A DNA stretch of 15,630 nt from CAIQPV01 sp964480365. GTDB taxonomy: Bacteria > Pseudomonadota > Gammaproteobacteria > Burkholderiales > Gallionellaceae. How positions within the stretch are numbered: position 1 is the first letter of the stretch; every line of letters begins with the position of its first letter. Below are positions 6,468 to 14,265 of the stretch, piece after piece. The DNA lies in the NCBI GenBank assembly GCA_964480365.1, contig CAYZPM010000064.1, forward strand, positions 1-15,630, read 5' to 3'. The notes below the pieces were generated by a model. It saw nothing but the letters and a program-made list of their open reading frames with translations. It was not told where the DNA came from and did no database searches. A program made the position numbers and the translations under genes.

Positions 6468-7139
6468 TTAGTTTGTTTTTTTTGGCCCACCGGAAAATAC
6501 ATGGACGTTCGCTTCGGGGCCATAGCTAAGAATACAGAATGTAAATTCTGTTCCACTTGAAAGATTTACCTTATGCTGCTCTAGAAGACGAAGTATCTTG
6601 TTTGCTGATTCCATAATGTGTTTAAAATCGTTATCTAATTCCGCTTGAGTTGGACTGAAGCTATACTTCTCTGCGTAGCCGCGATGAAGTTTTTTGCCAC
6701 AATCTCTAACCAGCTGAACAAGTTCCGGCTTTGTGAGGTACCCATCAGTTATTTCGTCCACATGAGTGTTGTTTGTTGTTATCGTGAACTTGACAGGATG
6801 GGGGTAAAAATCCGGATGCAAAGCCTCCAACACCTTCATTAGAAAATCGGCACGAGATTCTTTTTGGAGTTTCTGCGTGCGAACTGGTTTCATATCGCCA
6901 TGAGCGGTCAAACACGATAGCGCGATGCATTCGCAAATCATACGAAGCTGCAAATAACAAAATTCGCGAGCCAGTGGCCCATGTAGGCCAGTTCCTCCGT
7001 TTACTACTGAACCGATTGAAAGAGTGCGCTCTTTAATCTCCAACATTTGGCGCTCATACCGAGCAATAAGACTCTGAGAAATTTGTTCAGTCATGGCTGT
7101 TTCTAAAGCTTTCATTTCAGCATGCGATGGGCGGTACAT
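6468..7139 (-). CDS. Hypothetical protein, unrecognised
   Basis: The frame encodes 223 aa from the ATG at 7139; starts at 7115 or 7094 (208 aa, MTEQISQSL) are possible. The ATG at 7139 lies in the loop of a strong hairpin, and none of the starts has a convincing ribosome binding site. I do not recognise the family. The sequence appears soluble and mostly helical, with no signal peptide or membrane helix. Notable segments are EFCYLQLRMICECIALSCLTAHGDMK (cysteine-rich helix) and PVKFTITTNNTHVDEITDGYLTKPELVQLVRDCGKKLHRGYAE. Base composition is visibly AT-richer than the exporter genes on both sides, which suggests acquisition. It begins 11 bp after the DUF2442 stop and ends 49 bp before the ATPase gene, so it may be co-transcribed with both. 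Confidence 0.75.
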   Translation of the reverse strand: MYRPSHAEMKALETAMTEQISQSLIARYERQMLEIKERTLSIGSVVNGGTGLHGPLAREFCYLQLRMICECIALSCLTAHGDMKPVRTQKLQKESRADFLMKVLEALHPDFYPHPVKFTITTNNTHVDEITDGYLTKPELVQLVRDCGKKLHRGYAEKYSFSPTQAELDNDFKHIMESANKILRLLEQHKVNLSSGTEFTFCILSYGPEANVHVFSGGPKKTN

Positions 7140-7156
7140 CCGCCCATCGCTTATGC
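7120..7156. repeat. Inverted repeat around the start of the unknown gene
   Basis: GCATGCGATGGGCGG (7120-7134) and CCGCCCATCGCTTATGC (7140-7156) form a near-perfect stem of about 13 bp or more, with a 5-nt loop containing the ATG at 7137-7139. It also covers the stop codon of the DUF2442 gene (7151-7153). No T-tract follows on the minus strand, so it is not a standard terminator. It may control translation initiation or processing of the mRNA. Confidence 0.7.
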
Positions 7157-7393
7157 CGGAATCGATCTGTCATAAAGTGTTTCTGGTGCAATATCGATAT
7201 TGCCGGGCCAGACGACCGTCCCATAATCAACTTTAGCCAGTGCGAACAAAGAGAAGTCCTTTATTCTCACGAACGGACGCTTATCCATGTAAGCGGACAT
7301 GTCAAAAACACGCTTTTCGCCATTCTCGAATTCAAGTCGCAGCAGGTAACCGGGTTCAACTTTCACTTTGACCACATCCAATAAAGTTTCCAT
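7151..7393 (-). CDS. DUF2442 family protein, partner of DUF4160
   Basis: The 80-aa product starts at METLLDVVKVKVEPGYLLRLEFENGEKRVFDM. The pattern of an N-terminal beta-rich 'L-F-NGE-R-FDM' followed by Y..GTV-WPG-IDIAPETLYD is characteristic of DUF2442. The frame is open further upstream to 7489, but the ATG at 7393 has an AAGGAGA ribosome binding site about 8 nt away and matches family length. That site overlaps the stop codon of the DUF4160 gene (7404-7406), a hallmark of coupled translation. DUF4160 and DUF2442 genes are often neighbours and have been suspected to be a toxin-antitoxin-like pair; that role is not demonstrated by the sequence. Confidence 0.88.
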   Translation of the reverse strand: METLLDVVKVKVEPGYLLRLEFENGEKRVFDMSAYMDKRPFVRIKDFSLFALAKVDYGTVVWPGNIDIAPETLYDRSIPA

Positions 7394-7403
7394 GCTTGTC
7401 TCC

Positions 7404-7673
7404 TTATTGCAACGGTGCGATACGGAAAGGCTCTTCTCCCGCAACGGCCATTTCCCAATCGGCAAACAATTCATCTTTATGAATCTCAATCCACGCTTGC
7501 ACCATTTTTAATTGCTTGGGCGGAAAATTGCCCGCCAGCAACCGACCGTCCTCAATAGCAATGGATGCTTTATCACCAGAATAACGCACATGAATGTGAG
7601 GCAAATGATGCCGATCATTATCCTCAAAAAGTATCGCCACCATAATCCCGTAAAACATACTAATCGTTGGCAT
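7404..7673 (-). CDS. DUF4160 family protein
   Basis: The 89-aa product starts at MPTISMFYGIMVAILFEDNDRHHLPHIHVRY. The HHLPHIHV histidine-rich strand, the KASIAIEDGRLLAG segment and the closing helix around QAWIEIHKDEL are the defining features of DUF4160. The ATG at 7673 has AAAGGGA about 8 nt upstream and matches the family start; a longer frame to 7754 would overlap the fusion protein gene and is not needed. The gene comes first of a tightly coupled pair with DUF2442. It sits 46 bp after the membrane-fusion protein stop codon, inside what would otherwise be a continuous exporter operon. Its biochemical function is unknown, and a toxin role is only a hypothesis from the pairing. Confidence 0.88.
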   Translation of the reverse strand: MPTISMFYGIMVAILFEDNDRHHLPHIHVRYSGDKASIAIEDGRLLAGNFPPKQLKMVQAWIEIHKDELFADWEMAVAGEEPFRIAPLQ

Positions 7674-7719
7674 TATCGTCCCTTTCGTTGTTGTCGCATT
7701 GTAGTCCACGTTGGGCGGA

Positions 7720-8901
7720 TCATTTAACCGTCTTCCCAACCTCCGGCTGCACATGTGCCCCGGCTTTCACCCCGGCTTGATCGAGCGACATCACAATCTG
7801 CTCGCCTTCGCTCAGTCCTGCGGTAATTTCGGTGCGATCCCAGTTAGCCAGCCCCGTCGTCACGGTGCGTTCTTCGAGCACGCCATCGTCTGGCCTGTAG
7901 ACCAATACCCGTTTGCCTTCTAACAGGGCTTGCGTGGGAATGCGCAGCACGTTTTCATGGGAGGTGTGCATGATCTCGACATCGGCGCTGTAGCCGATCA
8001 ATAGATTTTCGTCCTTGGGCGGCTCGGTAAACTCGACTTCCACTTCGACGGTGCGCGCCTGCTTTTCCACTTCCAGCACATAGGGCGCGACGCGCTTGAC
8101 CTTACCTGCAAAAGACTTGCCTTTGATCGCGTCCAGAGTGATGCGGCTCCTCTGCCCCGCCTTGATGTTGGCCGCATCCACTTCGTCTATCGGCGCGCTG
8201 ACGAACAAGCAGCTATCATCGATCAGGTCGATGGCGGGAGGGGTTGGAATACCGGGCGGCGAGGGCGTGGCGAATTCGCCCAATTCCCCGCTGATCTCGG
8301 CCACGACGCCGTCGAACGGCGCGCGCAACACCATGCGATCCAGCCCGGCACGCGCCGCCTCGATACGGGAATGACTCTGGGCGATTTGACTTTGCGCGAC
8401 CTCACATCCGGCACGCGTTACCTTGGCCGCAGATACTTTCTGATCCAATCCTTCGGCAGAAATAAAGCCGCGCTTCTTCAACTGGCGCGCGCGTTCGGCT
8501 TCCTTCTCCGCCTCATCAGCTTGTGTACAGGCCTGTTGCACCTGCATCTGTGCGGTGCCGAGTTGCTGCTGCGCCAAGCGCTCCTGAGCCTGCAAGTCGT
8601 TGTTCCACAGCTCCAGCAATACCTGATTGGCTTTGACGCGCTGTCCCTTCTTCACCAGTAGATGTGCAATTTGCCCGCCAGACTGAGGCGCAATCTTGGC
8701 GCGCCGGCAGGCTTTGATGGTACCTGCTCGCGTGTTGCTGACCGTCGCCTCGACCGTGCCGCGATCCACTTTCGCCAGTACAACAGAAATCGGATTGGGA
8801 CGCGTAAAAAACCATGCGCCCAACGCCAGCAAAATGAGCAGGGAAACGGCTGCAACGCGTCGAACCGGAAAGCCACGTTTACTTGATGGCGGCTGAGTCA
8901 T
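7720..8901 (-). CDS. HlyD/MacA-like periplasmic membrane-fusion protein
   Basis: The 393-aa adaptor has a short cytoplasmic N-terminus and one membrane anchor (about residues 15-33, AAVSLLILLALGAWFF). A split biotinyl-lipoyl domain follows (IAPQSGGQIAHLLVKKGQRVKANQVLLEL before the hairpin, VLRAPFDGVVAEI after it), with an alpha-helical coiled-coil hairpin between (about 100-185, rich in Q/A/E/K). The beta-barrel and membrane-proximal domains form the C-terminus. Such proteins link an inner-membrane ABC exporter to a TolC-like outer-membrane channel, which is not in this window. The start has a good CAGGAG ribosome binding site. The gene would be the first of the exporter operon, now separated from its ATPase by about 1.3 kb of inserted genes. 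Confidence 0.93.
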   Translation of the reverse strand: MTQPPSSKRGFPVRRVAAVSLLILLALGAWFFTRPNPISVVLAKVDRGTVEATVSNTRAGTIKACRRAKIAPQSGGQIAHLLVKKGQRVKANQVLLELWNNDLQAQERLAQQQLGTAQMQVQQACTQADEAEKEAERARQLKKRGFISAEGLDQKVSAAKVTRAGCEVAQSQIAQSHSRIEAARAGLDRMVLRAPFDGVVAEISGELGEFATPSPPGIPTPPAIDLIDDSCLFVSAPIDEVDAANIKAGQRSRITLDAIKGKSFAGKVKRVAPYVLEVEKQARTVEVEVEFTEPPKDENLLIGYSADVEIMHTSHENVLRIPTQALLEGKRVLVYRPDDGVLEERTVTTGLANWDRTEITAGLSEGEQIVMSLDQAGVKAGAHVQPEVGKTVK

Positions 8902-9040
8902 TCAATCTCCTGAAAATCGGTTTGGTGCTTGAATTATTAGTAAACAGAGATTAGCACGGAAGCCGTTCAAAGGCGCGGAGACTGGTATTTTTCCGGGTGA
9001 TATTATTAAACTTTCCAAAATACATGACACTGTAGCCACA

Positions 9041-9119
9041 ACCCCCTCCCTAGCCCTCCCCCGATGGGAGAGGGGACAAGAGTCCTTCTCCCTTCGGGGG
9101 AAGGGTTGGGAAGGGGGTA
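9041..9119. repeat. Palindromic C/G-rich interspersed repeat
   Basis: ACCCCCTCCCTAGCCCTCCC on the left pairs imperfectly with GGGTTGGGAAGGGGGT on the right. A second inner pair (GGGAGAGGGGAC with GTCCTTCTCCC) gives a long interrupted hairpin. This is the widespread 'CCCTCCCTAGCCCTCCCC' type of proteobacterial repeat. It lies about 140 bp upstream of the exporter operon start. Confidence 0.75.
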
Positions 9120-9150
9120 AAGCGGTCACCGATTATGGAAACATCAATAG

Positions 9151-9178
9151 CTACGTAGGTTGGGAACTCCGTGCCCAA
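9151..9178. repeat. Short TAGGTTGGG...CCCAA repeat remnant
   Basis: TTGGG (from 9160) and CCCAA (to 9178) flank AACTCCGTG, preceded by CTACGTAGG. This resembles the short 'CGTAGGTTGGG...CCCAAC' repeats common in betaproteobacteria. It is a weak call because of the small size. Confidence 0.4.
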
Positions 9179-9181
9179 TAA

Positions 9182-9211
9182 AGCAAAAACAAAATCGTCA
9201 CGCATAGCGTG
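9182..9211 (-). terminator. Probable intrinsic terminator after fumC
   Basis: CACGC (9199-9203) and GCGTG (9207-9211) form a short stem. On the minus strand this is followed by ACGATTTTGTTTTTGC, a T-rich tract. It lies 7 bp after the fumC stop codon, the right place for a terminator, but the stem is only 5 bp. Confidence 0.55.
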
Positions 9212-9217
9212 TCCGAC

Positions 9218-10615
<1,398 letters not shown>

Positions 10616-10743
10616 GATTTTTACCCTAATAATTGCTGGCTATTTGCCGATTTGGCAATACTACTAGATTGAAGGTTACAGAGTACACCGTGTTGGTGGT
10701 ATAGGACAAACACCGATGGGGTTTTACAAGATTATCTTAATGC

Positions 10744-10771
10744 TTATCAAGCAAAGCACCGATGGTATAAA
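10744..10771 (+). promoter_or_regulatory. Candidate promoter for the small ORF
   Basis: TTATCA (10744-10749) and TATAAA (10766-10771) are separated by 16 bp, about 75 bp before the ATG at 10846. The -10 match is good and the -35 is poor. The 230-bp divergent spacer also holds a 5-bp hairpin, TTGCC/GGCAA, at 10644-10658 on the fumC side, which could be an operator or nothing. Confidence 0.3.
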
Positions 10772-10845
10772 AGCTTCTCCGTCGTCAAAATCACTGCGCA
10801 ATTAGAGTGGCACTTATCCAAACTTACAGGCTACGGGGATCGACC

Positions 10846-11058
10846 ATGACAAAACATCCTTCTTCAGGAGACATTGGTGTTTTACCTGAAGGAAATGAAT
10901 ACGAATTGGAAGATGTTGAAACGGATATTTCGGAGTTGATCAAAGGATCACTTTCGTTTCCAGGCGCGCAGTATTTCAACGAAATAATGCATGAAAAAAT
11001 GCGACCTAAAAAAATTGCAAAATTCAAAGCCCCCAGAAAGCGGGAAAGTGATTTTTAA
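10846..11058 (+). CDS. Small hypothetical protein (70 aa)
   Basis: I do not recognise this protein. The ATG at 10846 is preceded by GGGGAT about 8 nt away. The frame is open to an earlier ATG at 10807, but that has no ribosome binding site. The product is split in charge: an acidic middle (EGNEYELEDVETDISELIKG) and a strongly basic tail (KMRPKKIAKFKAPRKRESDF). There is no signal peptide or membrane helix. A basic C-terminus of this sort could bind nucleic acid, but that is speculation. It lies alone between fumC (divergent) and wrbA, from which it is separated by 130 bp with two weak hairpins. Confidence 0.65.
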   Translation: MTKHPSSGDIGVLPEGNEYELEDVETDISELIKGSLSFPGAQYFNEIMHEKMRPKKIAKFKAPRKRESDF

Positions 11059-11095
11059 CGTAAATATCGCGTAACAATTTCCATCCTTCCCCCTT

Positions 11096-11145
11096 ACAGG
11101 TGGATAACCTGTCTGCGTGTGTTATTGGGGCTTTAACCCCGTTTT
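11096..11145 (+). terminator. Possible terminator before wrbA
   Basis: A perfect 6-bp stem ACAGGT/ACCTGT (11096-11112) is followed by GGGG-CTTTAA-CCCC (11127-11140) and then GTTTTAT. The second hairpin with its short T-run could end transcription of the small ORF. The stem is short and the T-tract weak. Confidence 0.4.
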
Positions 11146-11188
11146 ATGCTCATAAATTATTTTGTTGTAAAACATCAGGAGATTCCTC

Positions 11189-11794
11189 ATGACAAAAATA
11201 CTTGTTCTCTACTACAGTATGTATGGGCATATCGAAAAAATGGCAGGAGCCGTGGCCGAGGGGGCGCTTGAAGTGGAGGGAGTGGAGGCAACCATCAAGC
11301 GCGTGCCGGAAATCATTCCTGAGGATCGTGCTCGCGCGATGGGCGTAAAGCTCGACCAGAAGGCTCCCGTTGCGACCGTCGATGAGCTTGCCAGTTACGA
11401 TGCGATCATTTTCGGCACACCCACCCGGTTCGGCAACATGACCGCGCAGATGCGCAACTTTCTGGATCAGACGGGCAAGTTATGGATGGACGGGTCATTG
11501 ATCGGCAAGGTCGCCAGCGTATTTACCAGCACCGGCACCCAGCATGGCGGGCAGGAAACGACGATCACCTCTTTCCACACGACCTTGCTGCACCATGGCA
11601 TGGTGATTGTCGGCGTGCCGTATTCCTGCAAGGGACTCATGGTAATGACGGAAATCAGCGGCGGCTCGCCTTATGGCTCCTCAACTCTTGCCGGTGCTGA
11701 CGGCAAACGTATGCCGAGCGAAAACGAGCTGAGCATCGCCCGCTTTCAGGGCAGTCACGTCGCCCAGATCGCAAAGCGGTTGACGGTGCGGTAA
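11189..11794 (+). CDS. wrbA: NAD(P)H:quinone oxidoreductase WrbA
   Basis: The 201-aa flavodoxin-fold enzyme is of the usual WrbA length. The N-terminal FMN phosphate-binding loop YYSMYGHIEKMA (about 9-20) follows the first beta strand. GTPTRFGNMTAQMRNFLDQTG (about 76-96) and the FTSTGTQHGGQE loop (about 111-122) are WrbA-defining and contact FMN. PYSCKGLMVMTEISGGSPYGSSTLAG near the C-terminus completes the signature. The enzyme performs two-electron reduction of quinones, limiting semiquinone and superoxide formation. An excellent CAGGAG ribosome binding site precedes the ATG. It is 25 bp upstream of the alpha-glucan phosphorylase gene on the same strand, so the two may be co-transcribed. Confidence 0.96.
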   Translation: MTKILVLYYSMYGHIEKMAGAVAEGALEVEGVEATIKRVPEIIPEDRARAMGVKLDQKAPVATVDELASYDAIIFGTPTRFGNMTAQMRNFLDQTGKLWMDGSLIGKVASVFTSTGTQHGGQETTITSFHTTLLHHGMVIVGVPYSCKGLMVMTEISGGSPYGSSTLAGADGKRMPSENELSIARFQGSHVAQIAKRLTVR

Positions 11795-11819
11795 ACACCT
11801 GCATCCTCCCTGAAAACAT

Positions 11820-13544
11820 ATGGACGGCAAAGACTACATCGCCTATTTCACCATGGAGATCGGGCTGGATGAGGCCATGCCAACTTATGCGGGCGGCCTG
11901 GGCATCCTGGCCGGTGACACCGTGCGTTCCGCCGCCGATCTCGGCATTCCCATGATCGCCATCACATTGCTCCATCGCAAGGGCTATTTCCGCCAGCGGA
12001 TCGATGCTTCAGGCTGGCAAAGCGAAGAGGATGTCGCTTGGCCTGTAGCTGAGTTGCTACAAGAAATGGTGCCGCGCTGTTCGATTGAGATCGAAGGACG
12101 ACAGGTTGATGTGCGGGCATGGAAGTACGAAATCAAAGGCGTGAGCGGCTACAGCGTGCCGGTTTATTTCCTGGATACCGACCTTGAACAAAATGCCGCA
12201 CCGGATCGAACTATCACGGATCATCTATACGGCGGCGATATGCGTTACCGGCTTTGCCAGGAGTCGGTGCTGGGCATAGGCGGCGTCAGGATGCTGCGCG
12301 CATTGGGTTACAACGAGATCAAGCGCTTTCACATGAATGAAGGACATGCTGCGCTGTTGACCATGGAGCTTGCGTATGAGCTTTCCAGGCAAGCTTGGGA
12401 TATGGCCTACGAGCAGACACCGCACATCATCACGCCGGAGATGGTGCATCTGGTAAAACCCAAATGCATTTTCACCACCCACACCCCGGTACCTGCCGGA
12501 CAGGACAAATTCCCCCTGGATTTGGTACATCGGGTGTTAACCGGTTATCAGGGAATATTTGCGGAACGCGAGCAGGAATTATGTCCCGACTGCGTGCTGA
12601 ACATGACTTACCTCGCGCTCGACAACAGCCACTACATCAACGGAGTGGCAAAAAGCCATGGCCATGTAGCACAACAGATGTTCTCCAAATACGACATTCA
12701 TTCCATTACCAACGGTGTGCATGCAGCCACTTGGGCCGCTCCTCCCATCGCCAAACTATTTGACGAGCATATTCCAGGCTGGCGTGAAGATAACTCCAGC
12801 CTGCGTTACGCGCTCAACATCTCAAAACGGCATGTCTTGATAGCGCACCGCCAGGCGAAAAAAGCGCTCATCGAACGGGTGAACCAGCTCACTGACAGTG
12901 GTTTCGAGCCTGAGGTCTTTACTATCGGTTTCGCGCGACGGGCAGCGGTTTACAAGCGTGCCGAACTACTGTTCTGGGATACCGCGAGGCTTATCGAAAT
13001 AGCCAAGAATGTCGGCCCGTTCCAACTCGTCTATGCAGGTAAGGCACACCCGCAAGATACGGCAGGGAAAGAAGTCATACGCCGCATCCACGAAATCAAG
13101 GAGACACTCAAAGGAAAAATCAAAATGGTTTATCTTGAGGATTACGGGATAAGCCTGGCGAAGCTGATTACCTCCGGCGTAGACCTCTGGCTCAATACGC
13201 CGCACCCGCCGCTCGAAGCATCAGGCACCAGCGGCATGAAGGCCGCCGTCAATGGCGTCCCTTCGTTCAGTATACTGGACGGCTGGTGGGGCGAAGGATG
13301 TATCGAAGGCGTGACCGGCTGGGCGATAGGCGGCGACAAGGATGCCAGCATGGAAAGCCCCGACACACGGGCGGAAGATGCTCACGCGCTGTATAACAAA
13401 CTGGAAATGATCATTCTGCCAATGTTCTGCAACGAAATGGATCGCTATGCCGAGGTGATGCGTCATTCCATCGCACTTAACGCATCTTTCTTCAATACCG
13501 AGCGGATGTTATCCCAGTACATTACCAAGGCCTATTTCAAGTAA
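11820..13544 (+). CDS. glgP: Alpha-glucan phosphorylase, short form (GT35)
   Basis: The product phosphorolyses alpha-1,4-glucan to glucose-1-phosphate using pyridoxal phosphate. GT35 motifs are clear: MPTYAGGLGILAGD near the N-terminus, RFHMNEGHAALL, NGVHAATWAAPP, GFARRAAVYKRAELL, LVYAGKAHPQD, and LNTPHPPLEASGTSGMKAAVNGVPSFSILDGWWGEG. The PLP lysine would be Lys474 in SGMK. At 574 aa it belongs to the shorter 'alpha-glucan family phosphorylase' branch rather than the 800-aa E. coli/mammalian type, and it starts directly at the DYIAYFTMEIGLDEAMPTYAGG block. There is no strong ribosome binding site. It follows wrbA by 25 bp. No other glycogen gene is in the window. Confidence 0.93.
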   Translation: MDGKDYIAYFTMEIGLDEAMPTYAGGLGILAGDTVRSAADLGIPMIAITLLHRKGYFRQRIDASGWQSEEDVAWPVAELLQEMVPRCSIEIEGRQVDVRAWKYEIKGVSGYSVPVYFLDTDLEQNAAPDRTITDHLYGGDMRYRLCQESVLGIGGVRMLRALGYNEIKRFHMNEGHAALLTMELAYELSRQAWDMAYEQTPHIITPEMVHLVKPKCIFTTHTPVPAGQDKFPLDLVHRVLTGYQGIFAEREQELCPDCVLNMTYLALDNSHYINGVAKSHGHVAQQMFSKYDIHSITNGVHAATWAAPPIAKLFDEHIPGWREDNSSLRYALNISKRHVLIAHRQAKKALIERVNQLTDSGFEPEVFTIGFARRAAVYKRAELLFWDTARLIEIAKNVGPFQLVYAGKAHPQDTAGKEVIRRIHEIKETLKGKIKMVYLEDYGISLAKLITSGVDLWLNTPHPPLEASGTSGMKAAVNGVPSFSILDGWWGEGCIEGVTGWAIGGDKDASMESPDTRAEDAHALYNKLEMIILPMFCNEMDRYAEVMRHSIALNASFFNTERMLSQYITKAYFK

Positions 13545-13623
13545 ACTATCAATCCTAAAAACCGCAATTCAAGCCTCAGAATTCATAGATTAAAAAACAT
13601 TACGTATATAAGGACACATTCAA

Positions 13624-14238
13624 ATGATGAAACTCTACTACACCCCAGGCGCGTGCTCTCTTTCTCCACATATAGTTCTGCATGAAGCAGGCCTTCATTT
13701 CGAGATAGAAAAAGTAAATTTAGGCACCAAAAAAACAGACACCGGCGTCGACTACAACACTATCAACCTCAAGGGGTATGTTCCCGCGCTGGAGATGAAC
13801 AACGGCCAGTTGCTAACCGAAGGGGTTGCCATCGTCCAATATATTGCTGACTTGGCACCGGAAAAGAAACTTGCACCCTTGGCAGGCACATTGGAACGTT
13901 ATCGGCTGCAAGAATGGCTCAACTATATCGCAACTGAAATTCACAAGGGATTCAGCCCGCTTTTCAACCCAAAAATGCCGGAAGATTCAAAGATTGCTGC
14001 AAAGGAACGCCTCGCAAAAAGAATCGATTTCATTGCGGAAAATATTGCCGATAAAGACTTTCTTCTCGGCAAAAATTTTACTGTTGCCGATGCTTATCTT
14101 TTCACCGTGCTTAACTGGTCGCCCTCGCTCGATTTCGATCTCTCGCCATGGCCCTTGCTGAAGACTTATCTGGATCGCGTGGTCGCTCGTCCCGCAGTAA
14201 AAGCTGCAATGAAAGCGGAAGGACTGATCAAGGATTGA
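13624..14238 (+). CDS. Glutathione S-transferase, beta-class-like
   Basis: The 204-aa product has an N-terminal thioredoxin-fold domain (about 1-80) and a C-terminal helical domain (about 88-200). MKLYYTPGACSLSPHIVLHEAG has the cysteine found at the beta-class active site (Cys10 numbered from the second Met). GYVPALEM supplies the cis-proline, and LLTEGVAIVQYIAD the glutathione gamma-glutamyl-binding acidic/serine-like segment. The helical domain carries the N-capping box F-VADAYLF. AAGGA lies 9 nt before the first ATG. It conjugates glutathione to electrophiles or acts as a thiol transferase; the substrate cannot be inferred. It is separated from glgP by 79 bp and is convergent with the ankyrin gene. 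Confidence 0.93.
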   Translation: MMKLYYTPGACSLSPHIVLHEAGLHFEIEKVNLGTKKTDTGVDYNTINLKGYVPALEMNNGQLLTEGVAIVQYIADLAPEKKLAPLAGTLERYRLQEWLNYIATEIHKGFSPLFNPKMPEDSKIAAKERLAKRIDFIAENIADKDFLLGKNFTVADAYLFTVLNWSPSLDFDLSPWPLLKTYLDRVVARPAVKAAMKAEGLIKD

Positions 14239-14265
14239 TGCTTCAAACCCGATGATGTGTCAGGT

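Larger units (their letters stand above)
8902..9217. other. Intergenic region between fumC and the membrane-fusion protein gene
   Basis: This 316-bp stretch has no convincing gene. It contains the probable fumC terminator (9182-9211), a repeat remnant at 9151-9178, a palindromic repeat at 9041-9119, and about 130 bp of AT-rich sequence before the exporter operon that should hold its promoter. No -35/-10 pair was clear enough to assign. Confidence 0.7.

Noticed and set aside
5729..6529. A 266-codon open frame on the plus strand
   Set aside because: It is antisense to the ABC ATPase, whose Walker and signature motifs are unmistakable. The plus-strand translation has no family-like features.
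10669..10705. TTGAAG and TATAGG as a promoter between fumC and the small ORF
   Set aside because: The spacing is 25 bp, far outside the range for a sigma-70 promoter.
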